From Barthelona sp. PCE (taxonomy: Eukaryota > Metamonada: BaSk clade): a DNA stretch of 64,000 nt. The DNA lies in contig JAUFOR010000008.1 in assembly GCA_040285745.1 (NCBI GenBank), positions 1,860,001 to 1,924,000 of the forward strand. Direction: 5' to 3'. Of this stretch, positions 8,847 to 18,207 are shown one piece after another. Both the position numbers and the translations under genes were made by a program. Position 1 is the stretch's first letter. Every line of letters starts with the position of its first letter. The notes beneath the pieces were generated by a model. The model saw only the letters and a list, made by a program, of their open reading frames with translations, had not been told where the DNA came from and did not search any database.

Positions 8847-10934
8847 TGTCTTTGATCCCAAACCTTTTTTGCGACGTCTCGACGATCTTGCTGGTTTTAA
8901 ACCCCCAAACAACGCATCTCTCTCTTTCTTTCGAGCCGGTGCCTCCTCAACGACAATGATGGGCTCATCTTCATCGCTTAAATTAAATTCCTCATCAAGA
9001 TTCGCAAAAATTGAACTGAACTTGTTCTTCTTCTTCTCTAAACGTGTTGCACGTGCTGGACTGGAGGTTGCACTGTTCATCAGCGGCGTATCTTTTTTAA
9101 TCGGTGCAACTGGTGTATGCTTTGGTGTCGTCTTGACACTTCTTTCTGCTTTATCAACTACAACCTTTGACCTTGTCTTTCCAACGTTATTGGACCTGAC
9201 CAGAGGCTTCTTGTTCGTTGTTGGCTTCAATGCAGCAGCTGGTTGCTGTTCTACCTTTGGTTCTTCAACCTCTAAAGTGCTTGGATCAAATTGATCTAAC
9301 TCGTACAATACCGCTATTCTATCATCGGCGCTAAGAGTAAAAATTAACATAGTACTAGGGTTCAGTGCAAATCTCTGAATAAACTCGTTCTTTGGATCAG
9401 GTTTGAAATACTTTAACAATTTTTCTGAATACTTCTTGTCTTGCAATGGGGTGACGGCTTTCAGTTCGTTGTCAACGAATGAAACAACCTGCATCATTCT
9501 TCTGGAAACAGTTGATCGTAACTGCTGGTTTTGATCCAGTAAAAGTTTGGAGAAAGAAGGTATTACAATCTCTGAAAGTAATACAAGCGGCATTTCTGCA
9601 AATTTTTGGAACATTAAAGTCGAGCACAGTGCACGGATCTTATTGTTTCCTGTAGATTCTATAATTTTTGGTAATTTTAAACATATAAAGTCCTGAGTCA
9701 ACTGAGGGTCGATATTATCAATTAATTTCTTGAATGAAACAAGCGTGTTGAGTCGAATAACCACTGAAGAGCGATCGCACAGTGCTCCAAACACTGTGGT
9801 AACAACATAGCTCTTGTTATCCTTTTTTAATTTGGGAAAAATCAATGTTATGATTTTTAAAAGTGCTGTAGCAATAAGGTCATTGTTTTTTAGTGCTGCC
9901 TCAAGAGGTTTCTTAACGAGTTCAGGAAAAACAATCTTGTTCAATTGCGAATCACTGAAACACTTGATGATGTTTGGGAAATAATTAACTTCAAACTTCG
10001 ACAGAACAACCAACAACTCTACAGCATTCTCAATGATATACATAAAGAAGGAACTTACCTCTGGCTTGAAGTCTACAATCATTAACTTCGGTATACAATA
10101 AAGTACCCATTCACATATCTTGACTTTGATTTTAACGCTCAAAGAGCTGTCATTGACGATTTTATCCACCAGAGGCTTGAATATTGCATTGATAACATAC
10201 GTATCAGGAAAAGAAGCAAAAATACTAGACATAAAAACATCGTTTAGCTCCTGAATAAGTTCAGGATGCACATTACCGGCCATAAATTGGCGATAAAGGA
10301 TCACAAACTGAAGGAATTCATTCTTAGCAAACAACGGGAACCTCTCCAACTCTTCGATGGTCGAAAAACTACTACGCATGAACACGTCCAGAAACCGATC
10401 AAACTCAGCGTCCATATTGCTGAAATTTCGTTTGTAAAACTGGACAACACACTCTTTCCATGAAGAACTGCCGCGACGTACGCCTCCCATTATCGAAAGC
10501 GTTTTAAAAAGAGGTACAACAACAACAGTACCATCCATATTAACTCCAACGCTATCTGAAGACAAATAAGGTTCAAAAAGCTCGCTGTACGCACGCAATG
10601 AGGAGAAAATATCGTAAAAACTGAGTAAGATCATATCATCAACAACAAGGAGCATTCTATTGAATTTATCAAATTTTTTCAACACTAGCACATAATTTGT
10701 CTGCTTAGAAAACAACTTAAAAACAACTTTTTCAAAATTGTGCGATTCAAGAATACCATATTCTCGTAGAAATGCATTTCTTTCATCAGCTTCAAGATTG
10801 TTGGTATCAATTTGCATCACTGTGCATGGATTATCATCGAATTTACCCTTGGAATACTTAATCTTACTTGCAAATGGTTGCTTGTCCCAGCTATCAACAC
10901 TAGAAACGCCTAATTTCGAAAGATCGTTTCCCAT
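8838..10934 (-). CDS. SCY1-like pseudokinase with HEAT repeats
   Basis: The product is 698 residues. It begins MGNDLS, a good N-myristoylation signal (Gly2, Ser6). A degenerate kinase-like N-terminal domain (about 1-180) lacks recognisable VAIK, HRD and DFG motifs. An alpha-solenoid of HEAT repeats (about 200-520) follows, with the repeat phrases VIRLNTLVSFKKLIDNI and IRALCSTLMFQKFAEM. The tail is low-complexity and basic, ending SRRRKKGLGSKTSF. This is the SCYL1-3/Cex1 architecture, linked in other eukaryotes to Golgi-ER coat traffic and tRNA export. Myristoylation would be consistent with membrane work. The 3' end overlaps CAF-1 by nine bases. Confidence 0.75.
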   Translation of the reverse strand: MGNDLSKLGVSSVDSWDKQPFASKIKYSKGKFDDNPCTVMQIDTNNLEADERNAFLREYGILESHNFEKVVFKLFSKQTNYVLVLKKFDKFNRMLLVVDDMILLSFYDIFSSLRAYSELFEPYLSSDSVGVNMDGTVVVVPLFKTLSIMGGVRRGSSSWKECVVQFYKRNFSNMDAEFDRFLDVFMRSSFSTIEELERFPLFAKNEFLQFVILYRQFMAGNVHPELIQELNDVFMSSIFASFPDTYVINAIFKPLVDKIVNDSSLSVKIKVKICEWVLYCIPKLMIVDFKPEVSSFFMYIIENAVELLVVLSKFEVNYFPNIIKCFSDSQLNKIVFPELVKKPLEAALKNNDLIATALLKIITLIFPKLKKDNKSYVVTTVFGALCDRSSVVIRLNTLVSFKKLIDNIDPQLTQDFICLKLPKIIESTGNNKIRALCSTLMFQKFAEMPLVLLSEIVIPSFSKLLLDQNQQLRSTVSRRMMQVVSFVDNELKAVTPLQDKKYSEKLLKYFKPDPKNEFIQRFALNPSTMLIFTLSADDRIAVLYELDQFDPSTLEVEEPKVEQQPAAALKPTTNKKPLVRSNNVGKTRSKVVVDKAERSVKTTPKHTPVAPIKKDTPLMNSATSSPARATRLEKKKNKFSSIFANLDEEFNLSDEDEPIIVVEEAPARKKERDALFGGLKPARSSRRRKKGLGSKTSF

Positions 10935-11155
10935 ATCAAATTATATAAACACGCAACAATAAAACGTGCAAAAAAATAAAACAATAATGCAAAAACGCAA
11001 ATAAAGAGGAAAAAAAACCAAAAACATCCAACTTTTTACTTTATATCATTCGTTGGTGATATATGGGTTATTATTTAAGAGTAGAAAACAAGTTTAAATT
11101 TCAAGAAATTGACGAAGAGTAAACCTGACCTAACAAAATATGTTTATTCAAATGA

Positions 11156-12286
11156 TTATGCCTTCTTAGGCTTGAGGAATGGGAGAAGCTTGGTCAACGA
11201 ATCAACTACGGCCTTCTTTGCCTTAACAGTGAAAGACTCAAGCTTACTGAAACCGAGATCAAAATAGTTGGAAACAATGTTAACAATAGGTTTTGCCTGA
11301 TGGTAGAACTTCATGTAGAGACGGGGAACGATGAGAATGTAAACAAAAAGAATGAAAAGCAGAGTAGCATTAGTAAAAATGTTACCCAAAAACCAACAGC
11401 CAACAACTACACAAGCCCACTTAATTGAGTATTTGGACCAGAAGTAACCTGAAGTAATAATCTTAGTGCAGAAACTATTGACAACGAATTTAATATATTG
11501 AGCAATGGCATCAGCTTTTTCTTCTGTAATAACCTCAATTTGTTGAATATCTGATTTGGAAGTGTTGTTAAACTTGATAACATCGCTGACGAAGTAAGAA
11601 CGAACGCTGAGAATGATTGTAACAATGAATGCAATTGTCGCAATAAAGGTTAGCCATGTCATGCTAAAGAAATTAATGACTGTGTAACTCAGAGTAACGA
11701 GGATCAACACCAATACTGAGTAGATGGGGCGTTTCCACAGGGCAAGTTCGTAAACGGTAGGGAAATAATTATAAAGAAATGAGAAAATTTCCTTTGATTT
11801 GGGTTGAGGTAAGGCGGCACGTTCCTTCTTCTTTAATTGCTCCTCGATGACTTCGGGTTGCTCTGCGAGAACGGCTGGGATGTCAGTTGACTCATCAGCC
11901 TCAGTAACTTCAGGTACCTTGACCTCCTTAACCTCTTCCTCTACAGGCTCTGGGGTTGATTCAACAACAGGTTCAACAACAGGCTCTGGTGTGGGCTCGG
12001 TGACGGGTTCCTCCTCAGCGATAACAGGCTCCTCCTCAGTGACTACTGGTTTGGGTTCAGGAGAAACAGGTTCCTCAACAACAACTTCTTCCTCAACCTT
12101 CTCAGGTTCCTCAATCTCCTCTGTTTCCTCTTCCTCGACAATTTGTTCGGGTTCAGCTTCAACAACTGGGGTCTCAGTCTCTTCAACCTTGGATTCCTCT
12201 TCAGGGGTCATATTACCAAGACCGCTGTTTTCTTCAGCAACCATCTCATCCTTGGTGGGTAAAACAATCTTTTCCACTGTGCTCAT
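11156..12286 (-). CDS. reticulon-like ER membrane-shaping protein
   Basis: The product is 376 residues. The first 165 are very acidic and Pro/Glu/Val-rich, probably disordered and cytosolic. A reticulon-homology-like region (about 165-340) has two long hydrophobic hairpins: YSVLVLILVTLSYTVINFF with the following TWLTFIATIAFIVTIIL, and IKWACVVVGCWFLGNIF with ATLLFILFVYILIVP. They are separated by a hydrophilic loop of about 65 residues. This spacing is the hallmark of reticulons, which curve tubular ER. The tail is short and basic. An ACCCTTTTC element lies 5-15 bases before the ATG, supporting this start and a very short 5' leader. Confidence 0.8.
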   Translation of the reverse strand: MSTVEKIVLPTKDEMVAEENSGLGNMTPEEESKVEETETPVVEAEPEQIVEEEETEEIEEPEKVEEEVVVEEPVSPEPKPVVTEEEPVIAEEEPVTEPTPEPVVEPVVESTPEPVEEEVKEVKVPEVTEADESTDIPAVLAEQPEVIEEQLKKKERAALPQPKSKEIFSFLYNYFPTVYELALWKRPIYSVLVLILVTLSYTVINFFSMTWLTFIATIAFIVTIILSVRSYFVSDVIKFNNTSKSDIQQIEVITEEKADAIAQYIKFVVNSFCTKIITSGYFWSKYSIKWACVVVGCWFLGNIFTNATLLFILFVYILIVPRLYMKFYHQAKPIVNIVSNYFDLGFSKLESFTVKAKKAVVDSLTKLLPFLKPKKA

Positions 12287-12290
12287 GCTT

Positions 12291-12301
12291 GAAAAGGGTG
12301 T
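12291..12301 (-). promoter_or_regulatory. CCTTTT start-site element of the reticulon gene
   Basis: On the minus strand this reads ACACCCTTTTC, with its last base four bases before the ATG. It matches the element found at several other starts in the window. Confidence 0.45.
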
Positions 12302-12806
12302 AAAAAAAAATTAATGGTGCGAACTTTTTATCCTGTTGTATTCTAGTTTGCTCAAGTGAGTATTTGGTAACTGTTGTTATCATGGAGCTATAAATTTGCT
12401 CATAAGCTTAAGTAAGAATGCAACTGATCAAGCGCGCACTATTATTAGTTCTAGTTATTCTATAAGCCTACATGACATTATGTATTGATTTTAGCCCCAA
12501 TAATAGTAAGTAAAAGTACTCAAAAGGCCACACGGTGTACATACTAGCAAAAAAAGGTTGTGTGAGATTAATCAGCTTTTAAATGTATTTTTGTGGATGT
12601 AAGTAGACTCAAATCCAGCTAAAATTCCTTAAATATATAACATGTACATTTTGTAAAACAGGTACTCTTTTCTAACTTTGCAACAGTGCAATTATGTCCA
12701 AACAATCACATGACACTGTGGATGACAGACAGTAACACAACTATTTATTGCGAAATGGATTCCAATTCGATTTTTGTAACACGTTTTCCAATTTTTACTC
12801 TAAATA
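12302..12806. other. intergenic region between divergent reticulon and NOMO genes
   Basis: About 500 bases of AT-rich sequence form a shared upstream region for two divergent ER-protein genes. Apart from a TATAAAT-like string near 12390 and the reticulon start element, I see no gene, RNA or repeat. Confidence 0.5.
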
Positions 12807-15800
12807 ATGCATAAATACACTGCATTCGTGTTGATTGCGCTACTGTCACTAACAGTATGCTCACAATCACTCACAGGATTTGTTCGTTTCAGCAATGATC
12901 TCGAACAAGCTGTTACCGATTTGGGAAAGCAAATTTCATATGAGAACTACCAGATTAGCATCATTTCGAGCACTACAAACGAAGAAATTGTATCCGTAAG
13001 CTGCTTAGAAGATGGGTTTTTCGCATTTACGGGTTTTTTTGAACCTGGCGTTTATGAAGTAATTCCAAAGAAGGACTCATATGGCTCTTTCTTCCCGAGA
13101 AAGTACGAATTTGTTGTCAACGATGACCACACCATTGTCGCACCTGCATTCATGTTCGAACTAAAGGGATACACTATTGCTGGTAGAGTATCATACCTCG
13201 ATCAACAATGCAACAAAGATTGTGATATGTCTGGTGTTGAAATTGTGATGCAACAAGGTACATATTTTGAGCAGACCACAACATCCCGCCCTGATGGTAT
13301 TTTCCTCTTTAGTGAAGTACTACCGGGCCACGTCACGTTTGACGTTGTTGATGCCGCCGGTAGGACCTTCTGGATGACGCACCTGCACACAAACATTCAG
13401 CCAACAGGTGATCAAATTCTAATGAGCCCCTTCATCATCACTGGTGTCGATGTCGATGGCACCATGATGCTCGATGACTATGCCCTGGCAAACGCTGAGA
13501 TTAAAATTGTTATGAGAAACTTTGAAGGCAGTATTATGGACAAAGTCCGTACAATCGAAGAGGCTCAGGGTGGTCACGATCATGAACACGATCATGAACA
13601 CGATCATGAACATGAAGATCACTCCCAAGAGGACTTTGATGGAACAATAACTGTTAAAACTGATAACAACGGAAAGTTTGCATTTCAAAATGTTCAATGT
13701 GGAACGTATGATGTAATTTCCTCTACAGGAAATGTCATTGATACGATTAGAGTTGATCTCAAACCCGTATCTATCGATATTGTTCTTGAATCTATCCCCT
13801 TCCCTTTTTTGATCAAAAACGTTGAGCATGAAATTGACGTGACTGTTGATGGTATTAAGGCTGAATCATTCACGCTCGACATGCTTAAGAAGGCTCATAT
13901 CTCCAGTAAGATGTCAGTTCTTCGCCCAATTACTTTTGTTGATGATGAAAAAAAGATCATCAACTGTGATCAAAAGGTTGAAGTCCTCTTCCACAAGATG
14001 TGTGTTGGTATTCCCGAGACAGACCCTTGTGAAATGAAAGTCACTGTTGGCACATTCGCAACGACCGTCAAAATCAATCAAAAATCAGAAATTTGTCTTG
14101 ACATCCCTGCAAAATATCTCAATGAAAAGGTTAGTGTTGACTTCACGGGTAAAAAGAGCTACGGTATCCCAAAAAGCTTCATATTTGAGTTTACAAAGAA
14201 TACCAACGTGTTAGAACTTGTTATTAATCCTCTGAACGTCAGAGTTAGAGGTGGTATGGACAGAGAGTACTGCTCTGAAGCCCCCACCGTCGCTTTCCAG
14301 AATACAAAAACCGGAAACGAGTTCACAGGTATTGCTTCGCGTGATGATGAGGGTGTTCCCTTCTACACAGGTGTAGTCCGTGAGATTGGCACATATAAAG
14401 TGACTGCATACTGTAATTGCTATTGCTATGATACCATTGAATTCGAAATCACTGAGGAGGAAACAGATATTGACATCCTTGATCTCTCTATGCTGAAAAT
14501 TAAGGCATATCATATCAACATCTTTGCAGCATTCCCTGTCACAGCCACTTTTCAAGGAAAAGAAAGTGGGTTAAAGTTCACAAAGGAGCTGGACTATGAG
14601 GAAAACTATATTTGTGTCGAAATCAACGATACGTGGATAGTTTCATTGGAAGATTTTGAAATCCTTCCTCTTGAAGTGTTTTCCTCCCCTGAAAGTCCTT
14701 ATATCATCTCAACCACACACGTTCGTGTCCAAGTACCAGTTATAGGTAGCATGTTAAACGCTGGAGATGCTATTTTCCATGCACAGTGCGATGATGATTC
14801 TTTGGAAACTCAATTCGTAATTCAATCTGTCCCCCATACCGAGACCATAACCCTTCCTTTGTATAAAAGCTGCCAGTTTGAAATGAGCCTATCGGGTCAC
14901 AAAACCACTGTGATATCTGACATGGAGGTCACAAACACGATCCGTTCATTATCACCGATCGAAGTCCACCCCATATGCGAGTTCACGATCAGGTCCGAGT
15001 TTGCTGGTATGGAGAACATGGAATGGAGCTTTAACTACGACGGTGAAAGTTTTGAAGTGCACAACAACAAACACTACACTTTTGATTACAGTGAGAGCGC
15101 AAGCAGTTGCATTCCCACGTTTGTGTCACCAGGATACGAGCTTGCAGCCACCCTTAAGGACGGTGAGCTCAAAATTGCAGTTCAGAAGCTGAATGGAATC
15201 ATAGTAAGTGTCCGCGACCGTATGAACCGACCAATTACTGATGACACTATCGTTGTCGAGCTCATTAACTCTCAGAGTAACAAGCACACTTCGCTCAAGG
15301 GTTGCGCCGACTGTGAATTCGTTGGATTGACTAAGGGTCAGTACTACGTTACAATTGGTAGTTATGCTCATGATATTTCTCCTTCTCTTCAGAAAGTAAG
15401 CCTGACCAAGGAGGAGGAAACTGTTCAGATCACAGTTAAGGCACAACAAACCCGATTCAACGTTAACGGCCGTGTTGAAAATCCCTCCAGCAAAGTTATG
15501 TTTGTAATTGCAAATAACACAGAAACTGGCGCAGTTTCTCGCGCTACCGTCAACAATGCTGGTGATTTCACACTGAAATATCTTGCTAGAGGTACATATG
15601 TAGTTCATGTTGAGCACCACGAGAGCCATGTTGTCCCTCGCAGCTTCACAATCATGGTCAATGATGATAACGTCAATGATATTGTCTTTACATTGATTGC
15701 AGCTCCTGAGAAGAAGGATACTTCATTCCTGTATGTTTACTACAATTTGGACGGTATTCTAAAGACTGATACTGAAGATATCCCCCATTACAAAATCACA

Positions 15801-16067
15801 AACATCATCTCCAAGCACTCTCTTGAGGATCACATTCACAACCCCACGAGCATGATCCAGCTGACTGAGGGTACTTACTCCTTCATTGTCACACAAGGTG
15901 GTGATACATTGATCGATGAAACTATCGTTGTTAAAGGTGACACATACAAGTACTATGAGCTTATCAGCGTTAAACGCAAGGCTGGTGATTTGATTCGCAT
16001 CGAATCTATCATATTAAGTACTATTGTTGTTTTAGTATTCTTTATTGTCCTAAAAAAGCTACTTTGA
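12807..16067 (+). CDS. NOMO: NOMO, ER membrane translocon-associated protein
   Basis: The product is 1,086 residues. A signal peptide (about 1-19) is followed by SLTGFVRF and a long chain of roughly 90-residue beta-sandwich domains of the carboxypeptidase-regulatory/Ig-like kind. Typical phrases are GYTIAGRVSY, GTYDVISS and ARGTYVVHVEHHESHVVPRSF. One membrane span lies near the C-terminus (about 1065-1083), and the last four residues, KKLL, form a KKXX ER-retrieval signal. This is the NOMO layout: a lumenal subunit of the complex that works with TMEM147 and Nicalin at the multipass translocon. A His/Asp/Glu insertion near residues 257-273 (HDHEHDHEHDHEHEDH) is unusual. The short leader and signal peptide support the start. 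Confidence 0.85.
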   Translation: MHKYTAFVLIALLSLTVCSQSLTGFVRFSNDLEQAVTDLGKQISYENYQISIISSTTNEEIVSVSCLEDGFFAFTGFFEPGVYEVIPKKDSYGSFFPRKYEFVVNDDHTIVAPAFMFELKGYTIAGRVSYLDQQCNKDCDMSGVEIVMQQGTYFEQTTTSRPDGIFLFSEVLPGHVTFDVVDAAGRTFWMTHLHTNIQPTGDQILMSPFIITGVDVDGTMMLDDYALANAEIKIVMRNFEGSIMDKVRTIEEAQGGHDHEHDHEHDHEHEDHSQEDFDGTITVKTDNNGKFAFQNVQCGTYDVISSTGNVIDTIRVDLKPVSIDIVLESIPFPFLIKNVEHEIDVTVDGIKAESFTLDMLKKAHISSKMSVLRPITFVDDEKKIINCDQKVEVLFHKMCVGIPETDPCEMKVTVGTFATTVKINQKSEICLDIPAKYLNEKVSVDFTGKKSYGIPKSFIFEFTKNTNVLELVINPLNVRVRGGMDREYCSEAPTVAFQNTKTGNEFTGIASRDDEGVPFYTGVVREIGTYKVTAYCNCYCYDTIEFEITEEETDIDILDLSMLKIKAYHINIFAAFPVTATFQGKESGLKFTKELDYEENYICVEINDTWIVSLEDFEILPLEVFSSPESPYIISTTHVRVQVPVIGSMLNAGDAIFHAQCDDDSLETQFVIQSVPHTETITLPLYKSCQFEMSLSGHKTTVISDMEVTNTIRSLSPIEVHPICEFTIRSEFAGMENMEWSFNYDGESFEVHNNKHYTFDYSESASSCIPTFVSPGYELAATLKDGELKIAVQKLNGIIVSVRDRMNRPITDDTIVVELINSQSNKHTSLKGCADCEFVGLTKGQYYVTIGSYAHDISPSLQKVSLTKEEETVQITVKAQQTRFNVNGRVENPSSKVMFVIANNTETGAVSRATVNNAGDFTLKYLARGTYVVHVEHHESHVVPRSFTIMVNDDNVNDIVFTLIAAPEKKDTSFLYVYYNLDGILKTDTEDIPHYKITNIISKHSLEDHIHNPTSMIQLTEGTYSFIVTQGGDTLIDETIVVKGDTYKYYELISVKRKAGDLIRIESIILSTIVVLVFFIVLKKLL
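13574..13626 (+). repeat. in-frame 12-base repeats coding a His-Glu-Asp tract in NOMO
   Basis: The unit CACGATCATGAA is repeated in tandem, with degenerate copies either side. It encodes alternating His and acidic residues, inserted between beta-sandwich domains. The tract could bind divalent metal in the ER lumen, or be a neutral slippage expansion. Confidence 0.7.
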
Positions 16068-16193
16068 GTTAAATAAAATTTTAATAGTTCAAAATAACAT
16101 GTAATCTATGTGATAGCTTGTCTAATGATAGTATTATTCACTTCATCTGCAAGGTTAAAAATGATAACATCCAAAGAAAAAAAACTAACACAG

Positions 16194-16925
16194 CTAATCT
16201 TGATTAAAAAGAGTCGGAAACATCTTTATGGCTGCCTTAAAGGCTTCCAATCTCTTAACATGACCGCTACTTATCTTATACCACTGAATAGACTTGACCT
16301 CGCCACGTGTCAATGGTGATAAGTCCTGTGTTTCTTCGTCGTTAACATTGGGGATCACATAAAAGCGAGATAATGATGCTCCCTTAAAAGGAACAACGTC
16401 TACAAATAGAGTTGGTACGATTATGTCTGAGATATCAAAGCCAGTCTCCTCAAACACCTCTCTTACTGCTGTGACAAGTTTTGGCTCTGTGGGGCTACCG
16501 CTCTTTCCACCTGGAAGCGTGAGGTTATTCTTGGTCGATCGTATCAACAAGATCTTTGTGCCTGTCTCATGTACAATTACCGCGCCTGCACGTGGCACAC
16601 GGAGCCTGTTTGTCTTGTGATTGGTGTGCTTCTGGAAGAACTCTGCGCTGTTGAATCGCGCGAGGGGTGTTGATTCGTGAAATAATCGCACAAATTCGTC
16701 CTCTTTCCTAATCTGCGGCAATTTAGAGTTTTCTCGCTTGACAGAGAAGTCTAAGTACCACCAAAAGGCCTTTTGAACATGGTAAAAATACTGCTGAGGA
16801 TTATTCTCATATGTTTCGGCAGGAGATAAAGAAAAAACAAAGCGGAAATATAAATCCAGCATTGCACGCTGTAGTTTGTTTGGATTCTTTGGAATCCACC
16901 TGAAAATTGACTCGTTGTTGTTCAT
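16194..16925 (-). CDS. DCP2: mRNA decapping enzyme DCP2-like Nudix hydrolase
   Basis: The product is 243 residues. The N-terminal regulatory domain matches DCP2: LYFRFVFSLSPAE then QQYFYHVQKAFWWYLDF (about 25-61), the DCP1-binding face. A Nudix fold follows, with PRAGAVIV (111-118) and the Nudix box at about 140-163. The REVFEETGF core with its catalytic glutamates is intact. The loop between the box glycine and first glutamate has six residues instead of the usual five. The enzyme removes the m7G cap in 5'-3' mRNA decay. There is no long C-terminal tail, so regulation may be simpler than in yeast or animals. NOMO ends 126 bases away on the opposite strand. Confidence 0.8.
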   Translation of the reverse strand: MNNNESIFRWIPKNPNKLQRAMLDLYFRFVFSLSPAETYENNPQQYFYHVQKAFWWYLDFSVKRENSKLPQIRKEDEFVRLFHESTPLARFNSAEFFQKHTNHKTNRLRVPRAGAVIVHETGTKILLIRSTKNNLTLPGGKSGSPTEPKLVTAVREVFEETGFDISDIIVPTLFVDVVPFKGASLSRFYVIPNVNDEETQDLSPLTRGEVKSIQWYKISSGHVKRLEAFKAAIKMFPTLFNQD

Positions 16926-17351
16926 TATTATCTAAAAATTTTTTGGATCAAAGCGATACAAAATATAATGAATACAAGTAATGAATAAGATAAATTGTGC
17001 AGATAATGTGTGAAGCTGCTGAATCAAGTCTAAAAACGCTTAAAAAACGTTTGAAATAGGTTGAAAAGGAAAATTCATAACTATGAATTCCTTTTACGGT
17101 AAAAAGTTTCTTTATTCGGCACACAAGTAATTGTTTGACCTTCTAAAGTTCTATAACTTTGGTGCAGATGTACATAAAGTGAGAAACGATTTTTTCACCC
17201 TTTCCACGTCATTTCAGTACGTTTTTCAACACTGGGCAACGTCATTTCTTACCTTTTGTAACACTGAGAAACTATAAATAACTCAAGAATTGCAAACAAC
17301 AACAATATTCATTTTCCAACATAATAACACACACAACACACATAAATAACA
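16926..17351. promoter_or_regulatory. divergent promoter region of DCP2 and UTP11 with paired ACGTCATTTC repeats
   Basis: The 426 bases between two divergent starts hold an exact 10-base direct repeat, ACGTCATTTC, at 17206-17215 and 17239-17248. Each copy is flanked by a CCTTT-type string (near 17198 and 17251). A CTATAAATAA string lies at 17272-17281 and an initiator-like TCATTTTCC at 17309-17317, 35 bases before the UTP11 ATG. The repeats look like sites for a bZIP or similar factor, by inference. Confidence 0.4.
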
Positions 17352-18056
17352 ATGGGACTACGCAATTACTTACCACGCAGAATCCATAGTGAGCGCTCAC
17401 AACCTGCACATCGCAGACAGCTGGGTGTACTTGAGAAGAAAACTGATTATAGGCAGAGAGCACGAAATTATAACAAAAATAAGAAGGAGATCTCCACACT
17501 TGCACAGAAAGCCATGCTAGCAAATCCTGAAGAGTTTAATTTTGAAATGCTTTCCGGGAAAATAACAAAACGCGGTTTTCATATCAGTAAGCAAGCAAAA
17601 GTATTCACTGCACAACAGATCCAAATGATGAAGGCGCAGGATCTGAAGTACCTTGAGCTTCGTCTTTCACAAGAAAGAGCTAAATACATCAAAATGCGTG
17701 ACAGAATACAATTTCTGAGCGACGTTTCAAGCAGTGAGATAGAGAGATCCATTAACAGGGATGAGGCTTTGCGCCGCTTTGAACAGGGAGAGTTTACATA
17801 TGACCCAGTCGAAGGAGAAGAAGATGATGATCTTTGGGGTTTCGACGAAGAAGAGAAAGAAGTTTCACAGCCATCTGTCCGCATCGGACGTATGGAACAA
17901 AAGCTCAAAAAGCAAAAGCTTAAGATGGAAGCACTTGAAGAAATGTGCGATGAACAGAGACAGCAGAACAAGTTAATCAAAGGCGGTCGCGTCAAGAAGG
18001 TTGAGGATGATGAGGGCAACGTGCAGTATATTCATCACAAGAAGCGCAAGCGATAA
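17352..18056 (+). CDS. UTP11: UTP11, small-subunit processome component
   Basis: The product is 234 residues, close to the family's usual length. The N-terminus carries the signature RRIHSERSQPAHRRQLG, LEKKTDYRQRARNYNK and KAMLANPEEFNFEM, nearly the family consensus (RxHxERxQPxxRxxxGxLEKKxDYxxRA...NPDEF). The rest is charged and helical, ending in a basic HHKKRKR nucleolar-type tail. It works with the U3 snoRNP in 18S pre-rRNA processing. The sequence supports a constitutive housekeeping gene with its own promoter (see upstream region). Confidence 0.9.
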   Translation: MGLRNYLPRRIHSERSQPAHRRQLGVLEKKTDYRQRARNYNKNKKEISTLAQKAMLANPEEFNFEMLSGKITKRGFHISKQAKVFTAQQIQMMKAQDLKYLELRLSQERAKYIKMRDRIQFLSDVSSSEIERSINRDEALRRFEQGEFTYDPVEGEEDDDLWGFDEEEKEVSQPSVRIGRMEQKLKKQKLKMEALEEMCDEQRQQNKLIKGGRVKKVEDDEGNVQYIHHKKRKR

Positions 18057-18180
18057 TGCACAAAAGCCAGGTTTTTTTCTTTTAGTATTTTCATAATAAA
18101 AAGTAATCACGCATGAACTGTTGTTGAGTTGTACATGTACACAATGCAATACCACTAATACCGCCCTTAAAAGATGTTTT

Positions 18181-18188
18181 TCATTTTC
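18181..18188 (+). promoter_or_regulatory. initiator-like TCATTTTC before ZMYND10
   Basis: TCATTTTC lies 20-27 bases before the ATG at 18208. The same string lies before UTP11, and a close variant before the coiled-coil gene at 41701. It resembles the Trichomonas Inr (TCAYTW), recalled from the literature. Confidence 0.35.
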
Positions 18189-18207
18189 TAGCTCTAATAC
18201 CAAAAAT

